From contig NC_058523.1 of the NCBI RefSeq assembly GCF_904849725.1, forward strand, positions 341,909,948 through 341,973,947: a stretch of 64,000 nucleotides of DNA. Reading direction: 5' to 3'. Source of the stretch: Hordeum vulgare subsp. vulgare. Taxonomy: Eukaryota; Streptophyta; Magnoliopsida; Poales; Poaceae. This document shows positions 33,425-44,511 of this stretch, in pieces. The position numbers were made by a program, and so were the translations under genes. The notes beneath the pieces are model-generated. The model searched no databases, was not told where the DNA came from, and saw nothing but the letters and a program-made list of their open reading frames with translations. Position 1 is the first letter of the stretch, and the number at the start of each line of letters is the position of its first letter.

Positions 33425-34090
33425 GTGCTTTGGAGGCAGCCGGCTGGGTCAACGCCGACCCCATCCATGGTGCAGCAGTCCCTGGTTCAGAAAAGATGGT
33501 CAGAGAGAGAGGGAGTAGAGGAGGAAAGGAGAGGGAAGGAAGGGAGGCGCGCAGAGGCTCAACGCGGAGGAGCTCCTCTCCTCTGGGCTTGTGCGCGCGG
33601 GAACGGGGCGAGCTCCTACGGGTTGCCGGCCGGTGGCGACGGGGCGGGCCTGAACGACGACGCCATGACTCCTATAGCTGCAAAAGAAATAGAGAGAGGG
33701 AACTCTCAGAGAGAGAGAGAGAAACGAAAGCAGGGAGGAGAACGAGAGAGAGGCGCAGGGAAGCTCCGGACTCGGACGATGGGCATCTCCGGCGAGGCTC
33801 GGGACCACGGGAGCTGGCGGCGGCTAAACTGGGAAAGACCGCCGGTCAACGCGGGGGTGCAGCGAGCGGGATGTCGCGGCTGCTGGCGCTCTGCTGGAGC
33901 AGACCGAGGGAAGGGGCTGCGCGCACGATTGGGACGGCGGGGAAATCGAGGAAGGGAGACGGCGGCGAAAAACAAGGAAGGCGGTCTGAGCTATGTGGTT
34001 GGATGGGGATGGATGCCAAGGGGAAATTTTCAGTGGGTGGCGGCGGCGAGGCTATTGATGGATGGGAAAGCTAGGGCTAGGTTAGATTAG
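33425..34090. other. GC-rich, purine-biased stretch of the giant LTR, probably untranslated
   Basis: Two overlapping plus-strand frames of over 210 codons are open here, but both read as low-complexity Arg/Glu/Gly strings from GA-rich DNA. They match no family. On minus it looks like a transcribed leader below the TATA box. I do not call a gene. Confidence 0.6.
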
Positions 34091-34096
34091 GTGGTC

Positions 34097-34105
34097 TATA
34101 TATAA
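34097..34105 (-). promoter_or_regulatory. TATA box of giant LTR
   Basis: TATATATA symmetrical motif (CTTATATATAGACC on minus). Direction is inferred from the downstream composition. Confidence 0.5.
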
Positions 34106-34774
34106 GGTAGGTTAGATTAGGGATTATTTGGACCCTCTGATTCGGATCGGACGGTCGAAAAAAGTAACTAGGTTAGAGAGTCCAATGGACAAACTGGTGA
34201 CTGTTTGCGGTAAAACGGGGTTGATGCGGATCCAACGGTCATGACCGCCGGGTTCGGGTTCCGGGAGGTTTTCGGACTGGGTTGCGCGTATGGTCGGAGC
34301 ACTGTGTAGAGGGCCTCGGCGGGAATGAGAGGGAAAACGGGCGGCGCAGCAACGCAATTTAAAACACCGGGACACGTCCGACGAATAACTGTAGACGGTG
34401 CCGCTACGGACGACCGTTCGGGTACCAGACGGACTCCGATCGCGAAGAAATTTGACAGGCGGCCTAGCTAAAATAAAATAAGACCGCACGTCAAATCTCA
34501 ACCCGATCAGAGAAAGTTTTACGCACACTTTAAAACCAGGGTTTCGACGGTGCCTCAGACGTGTGCGTGTGCGCTCGGACTCAGAACGGACAATGACGAG
34601 AACCGACAACTACTAACGGATGCAAGTTTTCAAAACTGGCGGCACGAAGATGCCGATGCGATGCAGATGATGCGCATGATGCGATGATGATGCGACAAAT
34701 AAAATAAATCATACGACGAAAACGGAAAGGAAAGGGAATCTTCTGGAACGTCGGCATCGGGCTGTCACACATGT

Positions 34775-37700
34775 CACCCCTGAAGAAGCCAACTACAGAC
34801 TCTGAGTCGCCCCTCAAGTTCAAACCAACGGATGACACTAAGACAATCGATTTCGTGCTTGGCGATTCATCATAGCAGTTCACCATTGGGACGGGTCTGG
34901 ACCCCAAATAGGAAAGCGCGCTCATCGAATTCATCCGTGAGAATCGGGACATCTTTGCATGGAAACCTTCTGACATGCCTGGTGTGCCGAGAGAATTCGC
35001 TGAGCACCATGTTAATGTTGACCCAAAGTGCAAACCCGTCCAGCAGTACCTTCGCAGATTCAACGAGGAGCGACGCAAGGCAATTGTGGAAGAAGTCGCC
35101 CGTCTTTTAGCCGCCGGATTCATCGTGGAAGTTTTTCACCCCAAATGGCTGGCTAACCCGGTTTTGGTACTCAAGAAGAATGGTACTTTTCGTATGTGTA
35201 TTGACTATACAGACCTCAACAGGGCTTGTCCAAAAGATCCCTTCGCTCTTCCCCGCATCGACCAAATCATTGACTCGGTGGCGGGATGCGAACGATTGTG
35301 CTTTCTGGACGCCTATTCAGGATATCACCAGATCAAGATGGCCGTGGAGGATCAAGAGAAAACGGCCTTCATAACCCCCTTTGGGGCCTTTTGTTATGTG
35401 TCCATGCCCTTCGGACTCAAGAGTGCGGGGGCGACTTATCAACGCTGCATCCAGAATTGTCTTCGTAACCAAATTGGTCGCAACGTCCATGCCTATGTCG
35501 ACGATATTGTGATCAAGACCCGCCAGGGGGAGACACTACTGGAAGACCTCAAGGAAACGTTCGATAATCTACGGGTATATCAGATGAAACTAAATCCTAC
35601 CAAGTGTGTTTTTGGTGTGCCTGCAGGAAAATTGTTGGGTTTCCTGGTATCGGAGCGCGGCATCGAAGCTAACCTGGACAAGATCGAAGCGGTTACCTCC
35701 CTCGGAAAGCCGGCGAACATTAATCAAGTTCAATGACTGGCGGGTCGCATTGCGGCTTTAAGTCGTTTTGTGAGTCGCCTCGGGGAGAAGGCGATCCCTC
35801 TTTGTCAATTATTGAGGAAATCCGATCGATTTGTTTGGACAAATGAGGCAGACAAGGCGCTCGAGGCCCTGAAATGCCAATTGGTTAACCCGCCGGTCCT
35901 GGCAGCCCCAACTGAGAAGGAGCCCATGCTTCTGTATATCGTGGCAAATTCCAAAGCAGTAAGAGTGGCAGTGGTCGTTGAGAGAAAGGAAGAAGGAAAG
36001 GAATACCCAGTGCAGCGCCCAGTATATTTTATCAGCGAGGTGCTAACTCTTTCCAAGCAGCGGTACCCACATTGGCAGAAGTTGGTATATGGGGTGTTTA
36101 TGGCAAGTCGAAAACTTAAGCATTATTTCCAGGAGCACCCTATCACAGTGGTTAGCTCTGCCCCCCTTGGGCACATCATCCAGAATCGGGAGGCAACAGG
36201 GCGAATCCCCAAGTGGGCAATAGAGCTTGGGCCTCATCACATACAATATACTCCTCGCACAGCTATCAAGTCTCATGCACTAGTTGATTTCGTTAACGAC
36301 TGGACAGAGCTACACGCTCCGGAATACCGGCCTGATCTCACTTACTTGACTATTTACTTTGATGGATCCAGGCAGCTGGAAGGCTCGGGGGCTGGTGTGG
36401 TGTTGGTATCCCCTCAAGGAGATAAGTTTTGTTACGTTCTTCGACTCATGTTTCCGTGGACTAACAATGCGGCGGAATATGAAGCTTTACTTCACGGCTT
36501 GCGACTCGCCAAGGAGATGAACCTAACACGAGTCAGATGTTTCGGTGACTCCAATTTGGTGGCACAACAAGTTTCGGGTACCTGGGATTCTCGGGACCCC
36601 ATGATGGCGGCTTACAGGCGAGCTGTGTCTGATGTGGCGGATCATTTTCATGGTTATCAGGTGGACCATATTGATCGGTGCCTCAACGAGGCAGCTGATG
36701 CCCTCTCGCGACTTGGCTCCCAGAGAAAGCCGGTTCCCCCTAATGTTTTTCTGGATATCTTACATAAACCATCCGTGATTTTACCGTCAGAGGAGGAATT
36801 GGCGATACCAGATCCCGAGTCTCAGCTCGTGGCGGCTCTCCATGTCACTCCGGATTGGGTTCTCCCTTATCTGGCTTATCTCGCTCGGGGCGAGTTACCG
36901 GCCGACGAAGTTTTGGCTCGCCAGATCGTTCGGCGCAGCAAATCCATGGTCATCATTAATGGCGAGTTATATAAACGAAGCACCTCTAGAGTTTTTCAGC
37001 GATGTGTTTCCCCCGAAGAAGGATGAATAATCCTAAATGACATTCATTTCGGAGACTGTGGGCATCACGCCGGGTCACGTTCTTTGGTATCAAAGGCTTT
37101 TCGTCATGGTTTCTTTTGGCCGACGGCTCATGCAGATGCAGAAGACATAGTTCGTCGGTGCGAGGGGTGCCAGCGTTATGGGAGGCAGGCTCACGTGCCG
37201 GCTCAAGAATTAAGAATGATTCCCATTACTTGGCCTTTTGCGGTCTGGGGGCTGGACATGGTTGGCCCCTTTAAGATGTCCTCCAATAAGAAGACCCACC
37301 TGTTGGTGGCGGTTGATAAGTTCACCAAGTGGGTTGAGGCGGAACCTGTTGGGGCTTGCGATGCGGAAACAACGGTCAAATTTTTGAAGAAGCTGATTTT
37401 CCGGTTTGGATATCCGCATAGTATCATCACTGATAATGGTACTAATTTGTCCCAAGGGGCGATGCAGGAGTTTTGTCGTCGAGAACATATCCGACTTGAT
37501 GTTTCTGCAGTCGCTCACCTACAATCTAATGGGCAGGCAGAGCGGGCGAATCAGAAGGTTTTGTGAGGGATTAAGCCCCGACTCATGGTTCCCCTGGAAA
37601 AAACCCCAGGGTGTTGGGTTGAAGAGTTACCTTCAGTACTGTGGAGTATTCGGACTACCCCGAACCGATCCACGGGATTCACCCCTTTCTTTTTGGTCTA

Positions 37701-38109
37701 TGGAGCAGAGGCTGTTCTCCCTACTGACATAAGGCATGACTCGCTTAGAGTCGCCGCATATGTGGAACAAGACAATGAGCTGGCGCGTCAAGACTCTTTG
37801 GATGCCTTAGAGGAGGCGCGTGACCTGGCTGCGGCCCGTTCGGCTATCTACCATCAGGATCTGCAGCGTTATCATAGTCGCCGGGTTAAGAGTCAGACCT
37901 TTCAGGAAGGCGACTTGGTTCTTCGGCTGATACAAGATCGAGCAGGCATGCACAAGCTGTCACCACCTTGGGAAGGGCCGTTCGTCGTCAGCAAGAACCT
38001 CCGCAATGGCTCTTATTATTTGGTGGATCTCCGGCCTAATCGGCCGACCACGGAGGCTCAGTCAACTCACCCGTGGAATATTGCCCATCTGCGGCCTTAT
38101 TACACTTGA
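34775..38109 (+). pseudogene. pol: Tat Gypsy pol: reverse transcriptase, two RNase H domains, integrase; five stops
   Basis: One frame runs from 34775 to the stop at 38107-38109. Reverse transcriptase: VLKKNGTFRMCIDYTDLN, FGLKSAGATYQR, YVDD at 35494-35505. RNase H 1: 35880-36180. Archaeal-type RNase H: IYFDGS (about 36352) to NEAADALSRLG (about 36717). Integrase: HHCC zinc region 37045-37185, LDMVGPF, DNGTN and the later acidic region, to 37560, followed by a C-terminal region ending LRPYYT. In-frame stops: TAG 34873-34875, TAG 34909-34911, TGA 35734-35736, TGA 37024-37026, TGA 37564-37566. The three TGA stops replace expected Arg and the second TAG an expected Gln, which is C-to-T change at CGA or CAG. 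No frameshift was seen. Confidence 0.92.
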
Positions 38110-38206
38110 GCTCTTAAGCTCTACACTATGTAAGTTTTTCAGTTTCATTATGAAGTAATAAAATACTCCCTGACTTGGGGGCTTCTTCATTAAAAAGCAA
38201 TTGTGT

Positions 38207-39172
38207 CATCCTGTTGCGACCTTATGAGCCGACAGAATTTGCATTTAGGGTGTGTGCACGAGCTTTCTGACTCGCCTCATCCTGTCGCGACCTTATGAGC
38301 CAACGAAACTTGCATTTAGGGTGTGTGCCCGAGCTTTCTGACTCGCCTCATCCTGTCGCGACCTTATGAGCCGACGAAACCTGCATTTAGGGTGTGTGCT
38401 CAAGCTTTCTGACTCGCCTCATCCTATCGCGACCTTATGAACTGACGAAACCTGCATTTAGGGTGTGTGCTCGAGCTTTCTGACTCGCCTCATCCTGTCG
38501 CGACATTATGAGCCGACGAAACCTGCATTTAGGGTGTGTGCTCGAGCTTTCTGACTCGCCTCATCCTGTCGTGACCTTATGAGCCGACGAAACCTGCATT
38601 TAGGGTCTGTGCACGAGCTTTCTGACTCGCCTCATCCTGTCGCGACCTTATGAGCCGACGAAACCTGCATTTAGGGTGTGTGCTCGAGCTTTCTGACTCG
38701 CCTCATCCTGTCGTGACCTTATGAGCCGACGAAACCTGCATTTAGGGTGTGTGCTCGAGCTTTCTGACTCGCCTCATCCTGTCGCGACCTTATGAGCCGA
38801 CGAAACCTGCATTTAGGGTCTGTGCACGAGCTTTCTGACTCGCCTCATCCTGTCGCGACCTTATGAGCCGACGAAACCTGCATTTAGGGTGTGTGCACGA
38901 GCTTTCTGACTTGCCTCATCCTGTCGCGACCTTATGAGCCGACGAAATCTGCATTTATGGATGCATGCTTGAGTTTTCTGACTCGCCTCATCCTGTCGCG
39001 ACCTTATGAGCCGACGAAACCTGCATTTATGGGTGCATGCTTGAGTTTTTTGACTCGCCTCATCCTGTCGCGACCTTATGAGTCGACGTAACTTGCATTT
39101 ATGGGTGCATGCTTGAGTTTTCTGACTCGCCTCATCCTGTCGCGACCTTATGAGCCGACGAAATTGCTGTTT
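38207..39172. repeat. fourteen tandem units of about 71 bp downstream of pol
   Basis: CATCCTGTCGCGACCTTATGAGCC recurs at a 70-72-base period from 38207 to about 39170, fourteen copies, mostly over 90% alike. Later units (from 38940) share a variant, ATGCATGCTTGAGTTTT, so the array has at least two sub-types. It lies in the 3' untranslated part of the Gypsy between pol and the end of the antisense gene, the known position of variable tandem repeats in Tat elements. The minus-strand frame through it is a repeat shadow. Confidence 0.95.
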
Positions 39173-39458
39173 TTGTTTAAAGGCATAGCCTTGAGGGTTT
39201 TGTAATTTTCTTTCTGATCCCTCTGGGAAATATTTGTTGTCACTTATTTGGTTTTCATATATGCTGTTTTCAAGGCCTAAAGACAGGTTAATGATCAGAA
39301 CTACTTTGTCCATGGCAAGTTGAGCATCTTAAAGGAGTGTCAAATATTTCAAATCGCCTTAAGGGCGATATAAAGGTTCCTTCAAAAGGGTATCACAAAA
39401 ACAGTACCGACTTATAAAAAGGACCTATTACATGGCTCTCAGGCCAAATCAATGAGGT

Positions 39459-42400
39459 TTATTCTGTAGGCACCTTAGGATCATTCTGTTGTGAGCTTTG
39501 GCCGACTTCAATTTGCAAGTCGCCCAATACCCAGTTGCACTTAGCAAGAGCTGCGAAGTCATCTTCATCAGTCAGGATTGATGCCAGGTCTGCTTCCAAG
39601 TCAAAAGGGTTCTTGGGTCGCCGAGGAGTTAAACTGGTCGACACAAAGGTTGGCGGTTTGACCCTCCTGTTTTTGCTATCATAAGCTGCCTGATACCTTG
39701 ATAAATGAAGACTTGCTGCGAGTTGGGTTGCTGCCAGTCGGGAGTCCTTGAAAACACGTTGGTAGTCCTCTTCAACGAATTCTGGCCCATCATCTTTAAG
39801 TTGAGGAAAGCCTGCTGCTACCTCTTCCGGGTTGATCTCTGGAGCATACGCCAAGCAGCGACTCAGGGCATTCAGAACACCCTTTCGGGCGGCTGACTGA
39901 GTTAGCTCGCCAATCTGAGGGGGAAGTGTGGATAGGCAGCCAAGCACCTTCTTTATGGAAGTTATAGGCTCTTTGGCACCCATCACAACTTTAACAGTCA
40001 AGACACTGCCGGTGTACAGTTGCTCTGTCAGCGTGTAAATCGCCTTCAGCATGAGCACCCAGTCTTCCTGAAGGTTGGTGGCTCTCGGACCTGAGTAAGG
40101 GGTCATGATGATCAGCGACTTACGATAAGAATTATTTATAAAAAAAGAAGAGGAGATCAAACGTTTGAGTAAGCTTACCGAAGACGGCTTGCGTCATGTT
40201 GGAGATATGACGCTTCAAGCCGGACAATTCCTGTTGCACGGTGGCCAGCCTGGCTTCAGCTTTCTCTGCTCTTTTTATGGCGGCATCTTGGTCAGCCTGA
40301 GCTCTTTTCAACTCGGCTTTGATTTTTTCCAGCTCAGCCAAGGCCAATTGATATTTCTCCTCCGACTTAGCTCGGGCGTCTTGCTGACCAGATAAGTTTT
40401 TCTTTAAATCGCCATGCTCCGATTCGGTCTAAGCAAGAGTTTCCTGTTGAAAGTACAAAGCAAGGGCAAGTCTCAGAACTATTGCAAGCAATATCCGTGA
40501 CACTTGGGGGCTAATGTATAATTTTTTCTTTTCAGATGAAATTATACAATATCAAGACCCGACTCATCTTTTTACTGATGACCCGACCCTTGGGGGTTAC
40601 TGGTCGCAAAGTTTCTTCTAAATTTTTCAAGACCCGGCTCATCTTTTTACTGATGACCCGGCCCTTGGGGGTTAATGGGAGTAATACAATATAACAAACT
40701 TACCTCATGTTTGTTTTTCAACATCCGCAACAGGCTTTTCTCCATCTCGTAGCTCGCCTCCAGGCGACTTGAAAAACCAGAGCAGAGTTCCTTGAACTCC
40801 AGATTTTCATATTCAGAAAGCTTCGTCTTGGAGAGTCCAGATCCAGGAATGGCTTGAGAAGAGGATGCCACATGCCTTGACAAAACCGTTGCCGCCGGCT
40901 TAGAGAAGCCGGTACCAGTAATAACTACAGCATCCGGGTCTTCTGTTGTCATCAATGGGCTTGGCGACTTAGGGGCATCCATTGCTTCCTTGGGCGAGTC
41001 TGGAAGATTCATTTGATTTTTAGGCTCGCCTTGGTCCGAGTTGTCCTGAGTTGGCATTGATTCTTTGATGGGATCTGAAGTTGTGACAGGAGTTGATCCG
41101 CTGGTTTTCCTTTTCTTGGCCTGTGCCCTAAAAAGAAGGGAGAAGCGTATTAAGGAATTGAAAGGTTCATTACTCTCAGAATTCAAAACAAGATTATCAA
41201 AATATTTACCCTGGAACTCGAATCATTGGTGGAAGTGTCGACATCACTGAGTCGCCAGATGTAGGAGGAGAGTTCTGCAAGAATTATACGTCAACAATAT
41301 AGGCGGGTTACAGGCGTGATTCAAGGAGAACATGAAGAATTGTCATTCACAAAATACCTCATTTGGTTTCCTCTTGTTCGTTGCTGGTAAGCCGGACACC
41401 AGATCACTGGAATGACTTCGCGTCTTCCGATTTGAAGTGTTCTGTGCTTTCTTCAGTAGGAAATTTGGGTCCAAACAAGCATTTGGGTGTGAGAAGGGAA
41501 CTTTCCCACAAACTCGCCTGGCCGGCTTAGGTGGAGAAGGGGATGAATCGGAGGAAACATAAATTACCTCAACAGAGTCCTCCTGGCTTTCGTTGTCTTC
41601 GTTCTATTACAAGGAAAGGGAAAGACATAAATACAAAGATTAACGGTAGTGGATGGCGAGTGAAAAGAGGATGAGTTTTTACCTCTGAAAGTGCATCGCC
41701 GACTTGAGATTCATCGACTTCGGATGGCTCAGCCACAGCAGCTTTGCCCTTACCCTTGGTTTTCTTTGAGGGTGGCTTAACATTTTTCATGGCTGGCCTT
41801 TTGGGTTTTCTGGACCAGAACTTATCGCCTTTCTGAAATAGTATATGTTACAAAAAAACAATACAAATGAAGCATAAGGAGTAAAACCAAAGGCGGGTTA
41901 GATTTGTTCACCTTGGACGCCGGGTTAATTTTGCAGAAAGGCTTGAGACCGATTTGGCCGCATTTTCCCGCAGGCTCGGCAGTCGGTTTCTTGATAATGG
42001 TGACAATGTCCTTTTCTGTTAAAGCCGTATGGAAATAACATTGAGGATGATCTAGGGTGCCATCAAATTCGCACATCAGACCGTCCCGACGACTCAGAGG
42101 GAGGAGACGCCATTCGACCCAGCAGCGGATTAGGTCAACTCCAGTAAGGCCATTATTCATCAAGGACCTTAATTCGGACAGTATTGGGATGAACTCCGAT
42201 TCTTCTTCCTCGGTGAGTTTGTCTGGGAGCTTGAAGTTTGTTGGAAGGCGAGTTGACCGGTAGCCCAGAAGTATGTTTTCGCCTGCAGGAGAAGTCTCTT
42301 GACAGTAGAACCAAGACTCGCCCCAACCTTTGGGATGGGTGGGCATGGCAAGTGAGGGAAACGGGCTATCCCTGCGGCGTTGGACATTGACACCGCCGAG

Positions 42401-42797
42401 TTCCAGGCTGGGACCGTTGTGGAATTTCGTTTGGCGATTCAGATGGAAAAAGTGCCAGAATAGAGGAACAGATGGCTCAATCCGCAGATAAGCTTCACAG
42501 AAAACTTGGAATTGGCATAAGTTGCTTATGGAATTGGGTCCCAAATCCTGGAGGCGGACGTTCATGAAAGCCATGGCGTCTCTAAGAAACTTCGATCCAG
42601 GCGACTTAAAACCTCGCTCCAGGTGTTCAACAAAGACGACTATTTCCCCTTCCCTGGGGTTAGGAAGATCCTCTCCAAACCCGGTGCGCCAGCCGATAAC
42701 ATTCTGGGGATCCAGGTTGCCCGTTTTCACGTAATCAGCCAATATGGTATCGTCAACCTTAGTAGGAAGCCAGTCACTTTTGAAGACGGCGCCCATG
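39459..42797 (-). CDS. antisense gene of Tat Gypsy: 883-residue protein, seven exons, PF04195-like
   Basis: Minus-strand exons: 42797-41912 (ATG 42796-42794), 41832-41683, 41603-41358, 41274-41210, 41127-40704, 40428-40179 and 40090-39459. All introns have GT...AG and every junction keeps phase, giving 2652 coding bases ending in TGA at 39459-39461, with no stop or frameshift found by hand. Exon 1 resembles the putative gypsy-type transposon domain PF04195 (IGWRTGFGEDLPNPREGEIV, SNLCQFQVFCEAYLRI, GWGESWFYCQE). Middle exons are Lys/Ser/Pro-rich linkers. Exon 6 is coiled coil (LAELEKIKAELKRAQADQ). Exon 7 is helical (YQAAYDSKNRRVKPP). Antisense genes occur in Grande and other Tat elements; the function is unknown. 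The sense gag-pol of the same element is ruined. Confidence 0.82.
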
Positions 42798-43700
42798 CTA
42801 CAAAGAGGTAAGGTGTGAACTTACATGCCTCGAACATCTACTGTAAGGGATGAAATAAGTTCATTTAAATCGCCAAGTACTTTGTCCACGGACTAAGGGA
42901 AGGACTTGACTCGCCATATCAAAGGGCCGAGTCGGTTTATTATGGCGACTTACGAGGTGTGGCTATTTACAAGAGCTGCACTCTAAGAGATGACGGGGAC
43001 GTTCGTTCGAAATGTCAAAGTGTGAAGACTACAAACAGCTTTCCGCAAACAGTAGGTAAATGGTGGATCTATCAGGCAGGTAAAAAACCCCTGAGAAAAA
43101 CGACTGGATGCGGCCATTTCTTACCAGGGCAAGACGACGCCCCTCATTTGATGGAACGCTATACTAAAAGATCCATAAGTAAAGATGGATAAATAAAGGT
43201 ATTCAAGGGAATTGGATATCTCATCAATGTTCGTGTTAATCGGTTCAGGGTATGCGACGTCTGCTCGCGAGGAATATCAAGAACTTAGCAATGGCAGGAA
43301 CATGGCAATGGCCGGAATTCTGAGCAGGGATTGGATCTTTTCCTAAAAAGGGGGCGAAGGCCTAACCTGATGCTCTCAGACGAAGAGGGCCGCCGACGAT
43401 GAAGGTTGTTGGAGAAGCACGGAGTTTTCGTCGGGCGACGAGGTCTTCGGCGGCGGCGAAGTTCGTAGCGGACGGCAAGATGGTCGACGACGATGTGGTG
43501 GTCGACGGCGGCGGACAGATCGGCCGCGGTGCGAAGCTGGACGACGGCGAAGGCCTAGGGGCGGCGCCAAAGCCTCTCGTGTGAAGGTGGGAAGGACGGC
43601 GGCGCCGAAGTCCTCGGAAGGCGATGAGGTTTTCTCGCTGCAGTGATGGGGAAGAGTTTGACGAGACTGGTAGGTGGGGAGCACCAGTCCTGTTCCCCTC
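42798..43700 (-). other. 5' untranslated exon and intron of the antisense gene
   Basis: The acceptor TTTGTAG sits one base before the ATG at 42796, so an upstream exon must exist. A GC-rich stretch 43370-43690 (minus) reads like a leader exon and ends in a possible donor (ATCAG|GTTAGG near 43366). The open frame across it (43684-43376) lacks an ATG and ends in a stop before the donor, so I treat it as untranslated. Confidence 0.5.
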
Positions 43701-43703
43701 TGT

Positions 43704-43711
43704 CTATTTAT
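43704..43711 (-). promoter_or_regulatory. TATA-like box of the antisense gene
   Basis: Minus-strand ATAAATAG lies just upstream of the proposed leader exon. It would drive transcription from inside the element toward pol. Confidence 0.4.
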
Positions 43712-43983
43712 CAGAGCCGGCGCTGGAATCGAGGCGCCGTGAGCGGGAACCGCCAGGGACTAAAAAGATTCACTATAAATGCGCGCCGAAGACTTCGGGA
43801 TAACGATGTGCTAAGATCCGTTGGGGTTGTGTCAATATTCCCGAAAATCGAGGGATAAGAAGAGGCCAACAAGAAATGGTTTGGCGACTTAAAGAATTTT
43901 CAGTGCCCGATGGCGGGTTACAATTTCTGACATATGAAGGAAAATGAGGAATGAATCGCCTTCAACTAAGAAGATGTATTGGC

Positions 43984-44014
43984 ATGAAAAAGAAGTTCAA
44001 GTCAATTTGGGGCC
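43984..44014 (+). other. polypurine-type region before the 3' LTR
   Basis: ATGAAAAAGAAG and CAATTTGGGGCC immediately precede the LTR at 44018. These are the usual plus-strand priming surroundings of Tat elements. Confidence 0.6.
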
Positions 44015-44017
44015 TAA

Positions 44018-44506
44018 TGTTGGGGATATTACCTGTGACTGACCCGCCCTAGTTGGGCCGGGTTAGTCATTAGGCGATTCATCCGAGCAGGTATTTGGGC
44101 CTTATCCTCGTCAAATCAAGGTCATATGACGGTTTGTGAATCGTGGAAAGTCTCCAAGCTTCGGAAGATAGCGACTTAGAGACCACCGGGGTCACGATTC
44201 GTAGGAAGGAAAGTATCCTTGTAAACCCCAGGGGATTTGACCTGTATATAAAGGCGAGTCCCAGGGGACGAGAGGGTAGGTTAGAAATCATCGAGTGCTA
44301 GGTTTGGCGAATTACGCCCCCCTTGTAATCGAATCCACATCAATACACACAAAAGCAGGACGTAGGCTATTACCTCCTCACGAGGGGCCGGACCTGGGTA
44401 AATCGCCGTGTCTCTCCCGCTTAACCCCTTTGAGTCGCCACCAAGGTGCGATGGCTCCAGTATTAAGTCCTTTCACGAGGACATCTGCCGTGACAAAACC
44501 ACGACA
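44018..44506 (+). repeat. 3' LTR of Tat Gypsy, 489 bp
   Basis: TGTTGGGGATATTACC to CCACGACA, followed by the target duplication CGCGC. TATA box at 44245-44252. Confidence 0.97.
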
Positions 44507-44511
44507 CGCGC

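Larger units (their letters stand above)
30429..34769 (-). repeat. giant solo LTR, 4341 bp (Sukkula/LARD-like size)
   Basis: It is bounded on + by TGTCACGCCCAAGATGCG and GCATCGGGCTGTCACA. The duplication CATGT is perfect (30424-30428 and 34770-34774), and the flanking pol frame resumes exactly. There is no internal domain, primer site or second LTR. A TATATATA at 34097-34105 works on either strand. I favour minus because the sequence below it (34080 to 33400, read on minus) looks like a pyrimidine-rich leader and because two tRNA-like segments also read on minus. LTRs over 4 kb are known from Sukkula and LARD elements in Triticeae; the family name is inference. Confidence 0.85.
26822..44506 (+). 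mobile_element. Tat-lineage Ty3/Gypsy retrotransposon, 17.7 kb including a nested LTR
   Basis: LTRs 26822-27309 and 44018-44506 flank gag-pro-pol on + with domain order protease, reverse transcriptase, RNase H, second (archaeal-type) RNase H, integrase. This dual RNase H is the hallmark of the Tat group (Ogre, Retand, Grande and relatives). The 5-bp duplication CGCGC is perfect (26817-26821 and 44507-44511). The LTRs differ by three substitutions and one indel. At 1.3e-8 substitutions per site per year that is about 0.24 My. Other lineage features are present: 3' tandem repeats and an antisense gene. A foreign 4.34-kb solo LTR splits pol. Confidence 0.95.

Noticed and set aside
33425..34090. 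Two overlapping plus-strand frames of over 210 codons
   Set aside because: They translate to low-complexity Arg/Glu/Gly strings from GA-rich DNA in the giant LTR, overlap each other, and resemble no protein family.
38861..39313. Minus-strand 150-codon frame with a 24-residue repeat
   Set aside because: It is a translation of the 71-bp tandem array. Unit lengths are mostly not multiples of three, so the frame fails in neighbouring units.
43376..43684. 102-codon minus-strand frame as first coding exon of the antisense gene
   Set aside because: It starts at GTG, not ATG, ends in a stop before the likely donor, and is Pro/Arg-rich from GC-rich DNA. It is treated as an untranslated leader.
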